This document shows, piece after piece, positions 7,894 through 16,616 of a DNA stretch of 64,000 nucleotides. This DNA is from Novosphingobium clariflavum (GTDB lineage Bacteria; Pseudomonadota; Alphaproteobacteria; Sphingomonadales; Sphingomonadaceae). Both the position numbers and the translations under genes were made by a program. Each line of letters begins with the position of its first letter. Positions within the stretch are counted from its first letter, which is position 1. The notes under the pieces were generated by a model. That model searched no databases. It had not been told where the DNA came from and saw only the letters and a program-made list of their open reading frames with translations. The stretch is taken from the NCBI RefSeq assembly GCF_026420865.1, contig NZ_JAPCWC010000011.1, positions 1-64,000 of the forward strand, written 5' to 3'.

Positions 7894-8406
7894 ATGTTCC
7901 GGATGGCCGAGCCGAAGCGTGCTTCGTCCGCTGCTGCCCCGTGCAAGCGTCGGACGAGGCTCAATGCCGATCTTGCCAGCAGCGAGGACAAGCTGAACCG
8001 CCACTGGCGCACCGCCTTCCTCGCCGTGCTGGCGGAAACCTCGAATGTCAGCGCCGCCGCCCTCGCCGCCGGGGTCCACCTCAGCCGCCCCTACAAGCTG
8101 CGCCGCAATGACCCCGACTTCGCCCGCGACTGGCGCGGCGCCTTGCTGGAAGGATACGAGAACCTCGAACTGGAACTGCTCCACCGGTTGCGCTTCGGCG
8201 AAACCAAGGACGGCGAGATGAAGTTCGACAACGCCAATGCCCTGCGCCTGCTCGGCCTCCACCGCGAGACCGTGGCGCGCGAGCGGGCCATGCGCGAGGA
8301 CGAGGACATCGGCGCCGTGCGCGCCTCGCTCCAGGCCAAGATCGCGCAGCTGCGCGAGCAGGTTGTCGCCCGCCGCGCGGCAGAGGAAGGCCCCCACGAT
8401 GGCTGA
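7894..8406 (+). CDS. Gene transfer agent / phage small terminase-like protein
   Basis: A 170-residue protein immediately upstream of, and overlapping, the large terminase gene, which is the position of g1 in RcGTA-type clusters. It has a DNA-binding-like helical N-terminal half (NVSAAALAAGVHLSRPYKLR) resembling a helix-turn-helix, followed by a long charged helical stretch (QAKIAQLREQVVARRAAEE) able to form a coiled coil. Small terminase subunits recognise DNA and activate the motor. An internal ATG at 7903 (MAEPKR) is an alternative start. Its stop overlaps the terL start by 8 bp. Confidence 0.7.
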   Translation: MFRMAEPKRASSAAAPCKRRTRLNADLASSEDKLNRHWRTAFLAVLAETSNVSAAALAAGVHLSRPYKLRRNDPDFARDWRGALLEGYENLELELLHRLRFGETKDGEMKFDNANALRLLGLHRETVARERAMREDEDIGAVRASLQAKIAQLREQVVARRAAEEGPHDG

Positions 8407-9727
8407 GGCCGACCCGCTGGACTGGCTGACCGAGGCCGAAAGCGGGGAGATCGAGGCGTTCATGGCCAGCCTCGACCGGAACGAGCGCCGCGAATGGCGC
8501 TGGGACTGGTCGATCCGGGCGCGGCCCTCGCAGCTCGCCCCGGCCGGCGACTGGCGCGTCTGGCTGGTCATGGCCGGGCGCGGCTTCGGCAAGACCCGCT
8601 GCGGCGCCGAATGGGTGCGCCTTGTCGCCGAGGAGAATCCCGATGCCCGCATCGCGCTGGTCGCCGCCAATCTGGGCGAGGCGCGCTCGGTCATGGTCGA
8701 GGGCGAGAGCGGACTGCTCTCGGTCGGTGCGCCGTGGCGCCGTCCGGTCTTCGAACCCTCGCTCAGACGGCTGACCTGGCCGGGCGGCGCGCAGGCCACG
8801 CTCTATTCGGCCGCCGAGCCCGAATCGCTGCGCGGCCCCCAGCACAGCCACGCCTGGTGCGACGAGATCGCCAAGTGGGACAATGCCGCGGGGCGGGCCA
8901 CCGCGGCCTGGGACAACCTGCTCATGGGCCTTCGCCTCGGCCACGATCCGCGCGTGGTCGCCACCACCACGCCGCGCAGCATGCCGCTGGTCACGCGGCT
9001 GCTGGCGGATAGCGCCTCGGGCGAGGTCGTGGTGACGCGGGGGAGCACCTTCGACAATGCCGCCAACCTCCCCGCGCGCTTCCTGTCGGCAATGCGCCGC
9101 AATTTCGGCCGCAGCCTGCTCGGCCGGCAGGAAATCGACGGCGAACTGATCGCCGACATCGAAGGCGCGCTGTGGAGCCGCGCCTTGCTGGAACGCTGCC
9201 GCGAGGAGCACGCGCCCGCATGTTGCCGCGTGGTCGTCGGCGTCGATCCGCCCGCTTCTGCGGGCGGAGACACCTGCGGCATCGTGGTCGTCGGCCTCTC
9301 GGCGGACGGGAACGCCCATGTGCTGGCCGATGCCTCGGCGGAGAAGGCCGGTCCCGAGCGCTGGGCCCGCGCCGTCGCCGAGGCGGCAGCGGCCTGGTCC
9401 GCCGACCGTGTCGTCGCCGAGGCCAACCAGGGCGGCGCCATGGTCGCCTCGGTGCTGCGCGCGGCGGAGATTTCATTGCCGCTGCGGCTGGTCCACGCCA
9501 GCCGCGGCAAAGTCGCCCGCGCGGAGCCCGTGGCCGCGCTCTACGAGGCCGGGCGCGTGCGCCATGCCGGACTGTTCCCGGCGCTGGAAGACGAGATCTG
9601 CGGGCTGGTCGCCGGTGGTTCCTATCAGGGACCGGGGCGCTCGCCCGACCGCGCCGACGCGCTGGTCTGGGCCTTGAGCGAACTCATGCTCGGCAAGGCT
9701 TCGGCCCCGCAAGTGCGGTTGCCCTGA
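8399..9727 (+). CDS. Gene transfer agent large terminase (packaging ATPase/nuclease)
   Basis: A 442-residue TerL-type motor that pumps DNA into proheads. The N-terminal ATPase has an adenine-binding lead-in and Walker A AGRGFGKTRCGAE (about residues 60-72), and HAWCDEIAKWD carries the Walker B Asp-Glu. The C-terminal RNase H-like nuclease starts at VVVGVDPPAS and continues through VVAEANQGG and SPDRADALVWAL, which supply the acidic metal ligands. All motifs look intact. The ATG at 8399 is preferred over longer frames because it overlaps the small subunit and begins MAEADPLDWL. It is homologous to RcGTA g2. Confidence 0.88.
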   Translation: MAEADPLDWLTEAESGEIEAFMASLDRNERREWRWDWSIRARPSQLAPAGDWRVWLVMAGRGFGKTRCGAEWVRLVAEENPDARIALVAANLGEARSVMVEGESGLLSVGAPWRRPVFEPSLRRLTWPGGAQATLYSAAEPESLRGPQHSHAWCDEIAKWDNAAGRATAAWDNLLMGLRLGHDPRVVATTTPRSMPLVTRLLADSASGEVVVTRGSTFDNAANLPARFLSAMRRNFGRSLLGRQEIDGELIADIEGALWSRALLERCREEHAPACCRVVVGVDPPASAGGDTCGIVVVGLSADGNAHVLADASAEKAGPERWARAVAEAAAAWSADRVVAEANQGGAMVASVLRAAEISLPLRLVHASRGKVARAEPVAALYEAGRVRHAGLFPALEDEICGLVAGGSYQGPGRSPDRADALVWALSELMLGKASAPQVRLP

Positions 9728-9782
9728 ATCACGAACCTTGCGCGGCTCCGGCCGCTCCCTCCCGCCTGGAAAGGAACCCCAC

Positions 9783-10955
9783 GTGTCCTTCATCGATACG
9801 CTCGTCGCCGCCTTCAAGGGCGAGAGTGCCCGCCTGCCCCTGGCGCGGGGGCCCGCCTCGCCCTGGTTCTTCGCCGACGGCGACGGCGGGCGAGCCCACT
9901 TCGAATACGCCTCGGCGGTGCGCCGGGCCTATCTCGAAAATCCCGTCGCCCAGCGCGCGGTGCGGCTGGTGGCCGAAGGGATCGCCGGCGCCCCGCTCAA
10001 GGCGGCCGATCCCGCGCTCGCCGCGCTCATCGGCGAGACCAGCGCCGGGCAGTCGCTGCTGGAAACGCTCGCCTGCCACCTGCTGCTGCACGGCAATGCC
10101 TATGTGCAGGTGCTCAAGGACGCGCGCGGGCGCCCGGTCGAACTCTTTGCCCTGCGGCCCGAGCGCGTGACCATTCTCGCGGGCGAGGACGGCTGGCCCG
10201 CCGCCTATGCCTACGACGTGGCGGGACGGCGCATGACGATCCCGCTGCACGGCGAGGATGCCTCGCCCAACGTGATCCACATCCGCCACTTCCACCCGGC
10301 GGACGATCATTACGGCGCCGGCTGCCTTGCCGCCGCCGACGAGGCGATCGCCACCCACAATGCCGCCGCGCGGTGGAACCGCCAGCTTCTCGAAAACGCC
10401 GCCCGCCCCTCCGGCGCGCTGGTCTACGAGACCGGGGACGGCGATACCCTCACCCCCGAACAGTTCGACCGGCTCAAGACCGAGCTGAGCCAGGCCTATG
10501 CCGGATCGCACAACGCCGGGCGGCCGATGCTGCTGGAAGGCGGGCTCAAGTGGCAGGCCATCGCGCTGACCCCGGCCGACATGGACTTCGCCACGCTCAA
10601 GGCCGCCGCCGCCCGCGACGTGGCGCTGGCCTTCGGGGTGCCGCCGATGCTGCTCGGCCTGCCGGGCGACGCCACTTATGCCAATTACCGCGAGGCCAAC
10701 CGCGCGCTCTGGCGGCTGACGCTGCTGCCGCTGGCTGCCAAGATCTTCGCGGCGCTCTGCGAAGGCCTGGCGCCGTGGTTCCCCGAGGCCTGCCTCGCCA
10801 TCGACCTCGATCAGGTCCCCGCGCTGGCTGAGGACCGCGAGCGGCTGTGGTCGCAAGTGACCGCCGCCGATTTCCTCGATGGCGATGAGAAGCGCGCGCT
10901 GCTCGGCCTGCCCGAACGCCCCCATTCCGGGAAGGAAGTGGAGAACAAATCATGA
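9783..10955 (+). CDS. HK97-type portal protein of the gene transfer agent
   Basis: A 390-residue portal subunit; twelve copies form the DNA entry ring of the head. Family marks are FEYASAVRRAYLENPVAQRA, LLHGNAYVQVLKD, NVIHIRHFHP, RRWN-like ARWNRQLLENAARPSGAL and FGVPPMLLGLPGDATYANY. The GTG at 9783 (MSFIDTLVAAFKG) is chosen because portals of this group start that way. The stop overlaps the DUF6127 start by 4 bp. It corresponds to RcGTA g3 and appears full length. Confidence 0.88.
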   Translation: MSFIDTLVAAFKGESARLPLARGPASPWFFADGDGGRAHFEYASAVRRAYLENPVAQRAVRLVAEGIAGAPLKAADPALAALIGETSAGQSLLETLACHLLLHGNAYVQVLKDARGRPVELFALRPERVTILAGEDGWPAAYAYDVAGRRMTIPLHGEDASPNVIHIRHFHPADDHYGAGCLAAADEAIATHNAAARWNRQLLENAARPSGALVYETGDGDTLTPEQFDRLKTELSQAYAGSHNAGRPMLLEGGLKWQAIALTPADMDFATLKAAAARDVALAFGVPPMLLGLPGDATYANYREANRALWRLTLLPLAAKIFAALCEGLAPWFPEACLAIDLDQVPALAEDRERLWSQVTAADFLDGDEKRALLGLPERPHSGKEVENKS

Positions 10956-11260
10956 ACCAAAAGGACATGCTTGCCGGTCTGCTGGCGCAGGCGGCCTCCG
11001 AAGGCGGCGATCTGGTGACCCTGCGCGCGATCGTCGAGGAAGCGAGCGAAGTCGGCGCGCGGCGGATGCTGTCGCGGATCGGCCTCGACGATGCCACCGC
11101 GCCCAGCGACCTCACCGAACTGCGCGAACTGCTGCAGGCCTGGCGCGACGCCAAGTCCAGCGCCCGGGCCGCCGCCATCGGCTGGTTCGTGCGCGCGGTG
11201 CTGGCCGCGCTGCTGCTTGGCCTGGCGGTACGCTGCGGCACCACGGAGCTGCTCCGTTGA
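10952..11260 (+). CDS. DUF6127-type small membrane protein of the GTA cluster
   Basis: A 102-residue protein placed between portal and protease, with a soluble helical N-terminus (MNQKDMLAGLLAQAASEG, then LRAIVEEASEVGARRML) and one C-terminal membrane segment (about residues 78-95, FVRAVLAALLLGLAV). Sphingomonad GTA clusters commonly carry such a DUF6127 protein here, from memory. Function unknown. It overlaps both neighbours (ATGA at the portal end, TTGA at the protease start), so it belongs to the same translationally coupled string. Confidence 0.65.
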   Translation: MNQKDMLAGLLAQAASEGGDLVTLRAIVEEASEVGARRMLSRIGLDDATAPSDLTELRELLQAWRDAKSSARAAAIGWFVRAVLAALLLGLAVRCGTTELLR

Positions 11261-11658
11261 GCCGCGACTTGCGCTTCGCTGGCTATGCCGCGCTGTTCGA
11301 CCGGCGCGATTCCGGCCGCGACACCATCCGCCCCGGCGCCTTTGCCCGCACCCTTGCCGAGCGCCGCGATCCGCTGCCGCTCTACTGGCAGCACCGGCCG
11401 GACGTGCGCATCGGCTGGGTCGAGACCGCTGCCGAGGACGCGCGCGGCCTCAGGGTGGTGGCCAGGATCGACAATCCCGACGGCGCCGCCGGCCTCGCGC
11501 TCAGGCGCGGCACCGTGAGCGGCCTGTCGTTCGGCTACCGCGCGCGCTCCAGCCGCCAGGGTGCGGCGGGCCGCGAGCTGCTCGACCTCGAACTGCTTGA
11601 AGTCAGCCTCGTCACCCACCCGATGCAGCACGGCGCGCGGGTGCACCTCGTTTCCTGA
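11257..11658 (+). CDS. HK97-family prohead protease of the gene transfer agent
   Basis: A 133-residue serine protease of the herpesvirus-assemblin-like fold that matures the capsid. LRFAGYAALFDRRDSGRDTI is the typical N-terminal strand. LYWQHRPDVRIGWV contains the catalytic His, SGLSFGYRA the catalytic Ser, and ELLEVSLVTHPMQ the second structural signature. The start is the TTG at 11257 overlapping the preceding TGA; no ATG fits. It corresponds to RcGTA g4 and looks complete, although its capsid substrate downstream is broken. Confidence 0.85.
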   Translation: MSRDLRFAGYAALFDRRDSGRDTIRPGAFARTLAERRDPLPLYWQHRPDVRIGWVETAAEDARGLRVVARIDNPDGAAGLALRRGTVSGLSFGYRARSSRQGAAGRELLDLELLEVSLVTHPMQHGARVHLVS

Positions 11659-11723
11659 CCCCGCCCCCTCCGACAGTTTTCCGCCGCCCATCCGGCGGCT
11701 CCCAAGCGAAAGGTGAATGCCCC

Positions 11724-12407
11724 ATGGAATCCACTCCCCCGGTCGAAGCGCTCGACTCCTCGTTCGATCTGGTCACCCGCCAGGATGCCACCGAGGCCGC
11801 CGTCGAAGCGCTGCGCGGCGATGTCGAGGACGTGAAGTCGCGGCTCGACCGCGTCGGCCGCGCCGCCGCCCGCCCGCTGATGGAAGGCGCCGCCACCGCC
11901 GCCTCGGTCGAAGTGAAGGGCTTTGTCGACGGCTACTTGCGCATGGGCCGCGAGACCGAGCTGAAGTCGATGTCCGGCCTCGTCGCCGCGGACGGCGGCT
12001 ATGCGGTCCCCCGCGAGATCGATGCCCTGATTGCGCGGCGCCTCAAGAACGTCAGCCCGATCCGCTCGATCGCCCAGGTCGTGCAGACCGGCAGCGCCGG
12101 CTATCGCAAGCTGGTCAACACCGGCGGCACCGCCTCGGGCTGGGTCAGCGAGGCGACGCGCGCTGTCGGCGATGACGAATTCAGCGCCGCCACCGGCATC
12201 TCCCGGCGCCGTGCGCCGCGCCCCGCGCAACCGGTTTCGAGCCTGCGCTACTATGACGTGTCGCGCGATTATCTTCCCGGCGTGCAGCACGCGACCGGCC
12301 GGGCAACGCCGGGACAGCCCCGCACCCTCGAACTTCCTGCCGCGCTCGAGGCATCCCGCGCGCGCGCTTGTCGAAACTGTTTCCGGCCGGCTCGACTGGA
12401 GCCGTGA
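11724..12407 (+). pseudogene. Truncated GTA major capsid gene fused by deletion to a tail-protein fragment
   Basis: The first about 146 codons are the N-terminal part of an HK97-type major capsid protein: a coiled delta-domain-like start (DATEAAVEALRGDVEDVKSR), then VKGFVDGYLRMGRE, GGYAVPREIDALI and GSAGYRKLVNTGGTASGW. Capsids of this family run to about 390 residues. After VSEATRA (around 12160-12180) the sequence switches to one typical of the RcGTA g15 tail-tip protein (PVSSLRYYDVSRDYLPGVQ). An internal deletion has therefore removed the rest of the capsid gene, the adaptor, head-closure, tail-tube and tape-measure genes, and most of g15. The fused frame runs out at 12407 after a frameshift near 12366. 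Confidence 0.8.
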
Positions 12408-13548
12408 CACGGTCACCTGGCGCACCGCGGAACTCGACGGCGAAATCGCGCCTGGAGCCTGCGTCAGCTTCGACCGGATGCCGGGACGATGGCGCGTGCG
12501 CGAATGGGAATGGCGCGATACCGGCGTTGAAATCACCGCCGAGCGCATGCCTCCGACCGCAAACGCCTGGTCCCTGGCCTTGCCCACGGATCCGGGACAG
12601 GCGCACCGGCCGGAAGACCTGCCTTCCGCCCCGACCCTGATTGCCGCCTTCGAATTGCCCTATGATCCGGCGATCGGTTCGCCCGGCACGGCCCGGCCCC
12701 TCGCCGCCGTATCGTCCGGCCAGGCCAACTGGAACGGCGCGGCGCTCTATGCCGACCGAGGTGACGGATCCCTGCTGCCGCTCGGGCCGAGCGGGCGAAA
12801 CCGCTGCGTCATGGGGCGTGTCACGAACCTGGTGCCCGCCGCATCGCCGCTTCTATTCGACCGGGGCTCGCAGATCATCGTGGAATTGGCCGACGATGGC
12901 ATGCAACTGGCCTCGGCGACAGCCCGCCAGCTTGCCGAAGGCGCAAACGTGGCGCTTGTCGGCGAGGAGCTGATCCAGTTCGCACAAGCGACACTCCTCT
13001 CCGGCGGAACATGGCGTTTGACCGGATTGCTGCGCGGCCGCGGCGCGACCGAGAACGGAATTGCGACACACGCGGCAGCCGAAACGTTCGTCCTGGTCGA
13101 CTCGCGCCTGACATCGCTGGATCCGGCCAAGCTTGGCAGCAACAGTGCGCGACGGATCGTGGCGATCGGCCTGGGCGATCCGCAAGGCGTGGGAACGGGC
13201 GTGGCCCTGTCCGGCCTCACCTTGCGCCCGCCCGCCCCCGTCCATGCCCGCACGCGTATCCTCGCCGATGGCACCCGGCGCCTCGAATGGACCAGGCGCG
13301 CGCGCGGACTGCATGACTGGCGCGACGGCGTCGACGTTCCGCTGATCGAGGAAACCGAGAGCTATATCGTCCGCTCCGGACCTCCCGGCTCCCCCCTTGC
13401 CCAATGGACGACCGGCCAGGCCTCGCTCGACATCCCGCCGCAGGTCCACGCCGCGCTCGCCGCCCGGGCCCCGGATCAACGATTCCATGTGGTGCAAAAG
13501 GGAACTTTCGCATTGTCCGATCGACTGGATCTCGGCCCCATAGCCTGA
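12367..13548 (+). pseudogene. C-terminal fragment of GTA tail-tip/host-specificity protein (g15-like)
   Basis: This frame continues the g15-like sequence of the capsid fusion after a frameshift at the CG dinucleotide run 12357-12367. Adding one CG unit would join SRARA in the upstream frame to LVETVSGRLDWSRD here. The 394 codons contain the baseplate/tail-tip region typical of sphingomonad GTA proteins: VTWRTAELDGEIAPG, VRYE-like RVREWEWRDTGVEI, FELPYDPAIGSP, LRGRGATEN and HARTRILADGTRRLEWTRR. It lacks its own start codon and the N-terminal TIM-barrel part. The frame shows no further stop, so decay may be recent. Confidence 0.75.
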
Positions 13549-13598
13549 CGCGCAGCGACCTGCAGCAACCTCCATCCGCCATCTCAGGAAGCCATGAC

Positions 13599-14057
13599 AT
13601 GACCGATCCCTTCGCCTTCGAGACCGTCACCGCGAAGTTTGCCTTGCCACTGCTCCACACCGGGCAAGCCGGCAAGGAAGCCTTCGTCAACGAAGCATTC
13701 TCCCGCACCGATGCCCTGCTCCATTGCGCGATCGAAGGCGAGCGCGACGAACCCGCGGAAGAAACGGCCGACGGTGATGTCTGGCTGGTGGGAGAAAACC
13801 CGACCGGCGAATGGACCGGCCACCCGGCAAGCCTCGCCTGTCGCCAGAACAGCGGCTGGCTGTTCCTTGAGCCCCGTGACGGGCTGCGGGTGTTTGACAA
13901 GGCCAGCAGCCAGGAGCGCCTTTTTTTCGGTATCTGGAGAAAAGCTTCGCAATTCGTGGAACCACTTGGCGGTACGACCGTTGACGTCCAAGCTCGGGCA
14001 GCCATCACTGAACTGATGGTTGCCCTGCAAGCCGTGGGTATCCTGCCTTCGGCGTGA
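13599..14057 (+). CDS. DUF2793 domain protein at the end of the GTA cluster
   Basis: A 152-residue DUF2793 protein. Its marks are FALPLLHTGQAGKEAFVNEA near the start, GDVWLVGENPTGEWTGH in the middle and a WLFLEPRDGLRVFD strand. DUF2793 proteins follow the tail-tip gene in alphaproteobacterial GTA and prophage clusters and are probably fibre or baseplate decorations. The ATG at 13599 (MTDPFAFET) follows the sequence AGGAAGCCATGAC, giving a usable ribosome site. It ends the GTA remnant and appears complete. Confidence 0.75.
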   Translation: MTDPFAFETVTAKFALPLLHTGQAGKEAFVNEAFSRTDALLHCAIEGERDEPAEETADGDVWLVGENPTGEWTGHPASLACRQNSGWLFLEPRDGLRVFDKASSQERLFFGIWRKASQFVEPLGGTTVDVQARAAITELMVALQAVGILPSA

Positions 14058-14175
14058 CAAGTGCCAATGCAACCGGGGTCAACAAGATGTCGTCGATTTC
14101 GAAGAACGGAGTCACAAGACGGCGCCAAGGCCCCGAAAACGCGACATTCTTGCAACACATGTCGTCATTGTGCGC

Positions 14176-14204
14176 TTGCACGCTGTTTATTGAGGGGGTA
14201 GACA
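14176..14204 (+). promoter_or_regulatory. Probable promoter of the OmpA gene
   Basis: TTGCAC (14176-14181), a 17-bp spacer and TAGACA (14199-14204) form a recognisable housekeeping promoter 45 bp before the ompA start. The leader also carries a strong AGGGG ribosome site at about 14237. Confidence 0.45.
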
Positions 14205-14248
14205 CTTACGGCACTCGGTGGCTCCAAATCTCTTAGTAGGGGAAACGT

Positions 14249-15268
14249 ATGAGGAAACTCGTCATCGGACTGGCGCTGGCTTCGACAGCCATCGCCACGC
14301 CCGCGTTCGCACGCGACGACGCTTGGTATCTGGAACTCGACTTCGGCCCGATGATCGTCGAAGACGCCAGCGTCAAGGTCGACGGCGTCAAGGCTGACGA
14401 TCAGCTTGATTTCAAGACCGGTTGGGATGGCGGCGCCACCATCGGTTACGACTTCGGTGGGTTCCGTCTTGAAACCGAAGCCAGCTATCGTCAGGCTGCG
14501 GTGAAGTATGTTGGCGGTCACGCCAGCAACCTGACCTTCATGGTCAACGGCCTGCTCGACTTCGGTCCCGACGACGGCCTTCAGGGCTTTGTCGGCGGTG
14601 GTGCCGGCGTTGGCCGTGTCGACGTCGACGCGATCGACGATTCGGACACCGGCTTCGCCTGGCAGGCAATCGCGGGCATTCGCGCGCCGATCTCCAGCCA
14701 TGTCGATGTCGGCCTGAAGTACCGCTTCATGAACGTCGACAACGTCAAGCTGGTTGGTGACGACGGTTCGTCGTACAAGACCCGCTGGCGCTCGCACTCG
14801 CTGATGGGTACGCTGGCGTACAACTTCGGCGAACCGGCTGCTCCGCCGCCGCCGCCGCCGCCGCCGCCCCCGCCGCCTCCGCCGCCCCCGCCGCCCCCGC
14901 CGCCCCCGGCTGTGGTCTGCAACAAGGGCCCGTACATCGTGTTCTTCGACTGGGATAAGTCGGACATCACGCCTGAGGCTGCAACCATCCTTGACAGCGC
15001 GATCACCGCTTACGGCAACTGCAACAGCGTGCCGATCATGCTGGCCGGCCACACCGACCGTTCGGGTACGCCCAAGTACAACCTGGGTCTCTCGAGCCGT
15101 CGTAACGACTCGGTCCGCGCTTACCTGACCAGCCACGGCGTGCCTGACGGCGCGATCTCGAGCCAGGCCTTCGGTGAGACGCAGCCCCGCGTTCCGACCG
15201 CCGACGGCGTGCGCGAACTGCAGAACCGTCGCGTCGAAATCACCTACGGTCCGGGTTCGGGCATGTAA
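14249..15268 (+). CDS. OmpA-family outer membrane protein with 22-proline linker
   Basis: A 339-residue outer-membrane protein. A signal peptide (residues 1-22, ending TPAFA-RDD) is followed by an eight-strand-type beta-barrel domain (about 23-198), a run of 22 consecutive prolines (nucleotides 14843-14908), and an OmpA_C peptidoglycan-binding domain. The latter has FDWDKSDITPEA, AGHTDRSGTPKYNLGLSSRR with the diaminopimelate-contacting Asp and Arg, and ELQNRRVEI. Cys residues flank the domain start (VVCNKG and GNCNS), as in OmpA relatives with a disulfide. Codon use is unusually biased, as expected for an abundant protein. It anchors the outer membrane to the wall. It is monocistronic and ends in a strong terminator. 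Confidence 0.9.
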   Translation: MRKLVIGLALASTAIATPAFARDDAWYLELDFGPMIVEDASVKVDGVKADDQLDFKTGWDGGATIGYDFGGFRLETEASYRQAAVKYVGGHASNLTFMVNGLLDFGPDDGLQGFVGGGAGVGRVDVDAIDDSDTGFAWQAIAGIRAPISSHVDVGLKYRFMNVDNVKLVGDDGSSYKTRWRSHSLMGTLAYNFGEPAAPPPPPPPPPPPPPPPPPPPPPPAVVCNKGPYIVFFDWDKSDITPEAATILDSAITAYGNCNSVPIMLAGHTDRSGTPKYNLGLSSRRNDSVRAYLTSHGVPDGAISSQAFGETQPRVPTADGVRELQNRRVEITYGPGSGM

Positions 15269-15293
15269 GTGTACCGGCAACGGTAAATGGATT

Positions 15294-15326
15294 GGGGGGC
15301 GGAGCGATCCGCCCCCCTTTTCTTTT
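15294..15326 (+). terminator. Rho-independent terminator of ompA
   Basis: GGGGGGCGGA and TCCGCCCCCC form a perfect 10-bp stem around a GCGA tetraloop, followed by TTTTCTTTT. It begins 25 bp after the ompA stop. Confidence 0.9.
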
Positions 15327-15357
15327 GGCCATCGAACATTGCGATTGGCCCGATGGC

Positions 15358-15397
15358 AAAAACAAAGCCCCGCTCGATCGAGCGGGGCTTTGTTTTT
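15358..15397. terminator. Bidirectional terminator between ompA and queC
   Basis: A perfect palindrome in which AAAAACAAAGCCCCGCTCG is matched by its reverse complement. The GC-rich core is flanked by A-rich DNA on the left and T-rich DNA on the right, so it can stop transcription from both strands, mainly queC from the right. Confidence 0.9.
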
Positions 15398-15419
15398 GGA
15401 GTCGTAAGGAAGGCTTGGA

Positions 15420-16118
15420 TCAGGCCGCGTAATGCGTGGTATCTTCCAATCCTGCATCGGCGAAACCCGCTCGCCGCAACCGGCAGCTATCGCACAGACC
15501 GCAAGCGCTCCCGTCCGGCTGAGGATCATAGCACGACCAGCTCATGCCTACGTCAAAGCCCAGGCGATAGGCTTCGCGCGCGATATCCGCCTTACCCATG
15601 AACTGCAGAGGCGCATGAATACGGAACTTGGTCCCCTCATCGCCTCCCTTGGTTGCCAGCGTCGCGATGTTCTCGAACGCGGAAATGAATTCGGGACGAC
15701 AATCGGGATAGCCCGAATAGTCCAGCGCATTGACGCCGATGAAGATGTCGGAGGCACCAATCGCCTCAGCCCAGGCCAGCGTGAGCGACAGGAACACCAG
15801 ATTGCGGGCCGGTACATAAGTCACCGGAATCCCGGGCTCCAGTCCGTCCTTGGGAACCGAAATGTCGTCGGTCAGCGCCGATCCGCCGAACTGGCGAAGA
15901 TCGAGGGGCAACACCACATGGCGCTCCGCTTTCAGGACTTGCGCGATCTGGCGCGCAGCATCGATCTCGCGCCGGTGCCGCTGGTTATAGTCGATGGTCA
16001 AGGCATTGACCGAATAGCCCGCCTCACGGGCCAGTCCGCCGGATACCATCGAATCGAGACCGCCGGACAGAAGGACCACAGCCTTTCTGCCCTCAGTCGC
16101 TAGAGACGTGTCTTGCAT
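15420..16118 (-). CDS. queC: 7-cyano-7-deazaguanine synthase
   Basis: A 232-residue enzyme converting 7-carboxy-7-deazaguanine to preQ0 with ATP and ammonia in queuosine biosynthesis. The PP-loop is LLSGGLDSMVS, ALTIDYNQRHRREI is the family's second marker, and the zinc site is C-x-C-type near the C-terminus (WSCYD, then CGLCDSC). The ATG at 16118 (MQDTSLATEG) has AGAGG just upstream and gives the usual length; an upstream ATG at 16154 is less likely. queD and queE are not in the window. Confidence 0.92.
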   Translation of the reverse strand: MQDTSLATEGRKAVVLLSGGLDSMVSGGLAREAGYSVNALTIDYNQRHRREIDAARQIAQVLKAERHVVLPLDLRQFGGSALTDDISVPKDGLEPGIPVTYVPARNLVFLSLTLAWAEAIGASDIFIGVNALDYSGYPDCRPEFISAFENIATLATKGGDEGTKFRIHAPLQFMGKADIAREAYRLGFDVGMSWSCYDPQPDGSACGLCDSCRLRRAGFADAGLEDTTHYAA

Positions 16119-16157
16119 GACCTCTGCGCTAGGCGCTCTCACCGGCGCTGACAACCT

Positions 16158-16565
16158 TCAACCGCGACAAGCGCCTGTCCGCCGGCCCTCGGCAGCAAAG
16201 GCAAAAGGCTGGCCACCGGCAATGCCTTGCCCGTCGATCTGCACCAATCCATTGGTTTCGCGTCGGACGTGGGTCCGCCCATATCCGCGCCCGGCACAGG
16301 TATACTGCACGGTGACTTCGTTCGGCCTGTCGTCTATCACCACAAGGCTGCATGCAGCCCCGGGATGGCGCAACTGGATGAGCTCTCGCCCGCCGTGCAG
16401 GCAAACCTTCCTGGGCTGGATGCCCTCCCCATGCTCACGCAGTTCCCACTGCCCCGGAGCCAATTGATCAAGCATCAGGAGCGGTCGCGGTTCAGCGACG
16501 GCAGCGACCGAACAGAGAGCAATTCCACACCCCGCCACAAGTAGTGCCCGTGCTGGATGCTTCAT
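16158..16565 (-). CDS. DUF3617-like exported protein
   Basis: A 135-residue secreted protein with a signal peptide (MKHPARALLVAGCGIALCSV, cleaved near AVAEP). The mature part starts LDQLAPGQWELREHGEG and contains four cysteines and the QYTCAGRGYGRTHVRRE stretch, which is the pattern of small DUF3617 periplasmic proteins of sphingomonads. Function unknown. It lies between hslO and queC, separated from hslO by a TTTCGG microsatellite that covers its likely promoter or leader. Confidence 0.7.
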   Translation of the reverse strand: MKHPARALLVAGCGIALCSVAAVAEPRPLLMLDQLAPGQWELREHGEGIQPRKVCLHGGRELIQLRHPGAACSLVVIDDRPNEVTVQYTCAGRGYGRTHVRRETNGLVQIDGQGIAGGQPFAFAAEGRRTGACRG

Positions 16566-16616
16566 ACGTTTTGACCTCTGAAAGAAGCAGGGCCGGCCTG
16601 CCCGGACCGGCCTCGA

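Noticed and set aside
14581-15006. A minus-strand frame with a poly-glycine run
   Set aside because: It is antisense to the poly-proline codons of ompA.
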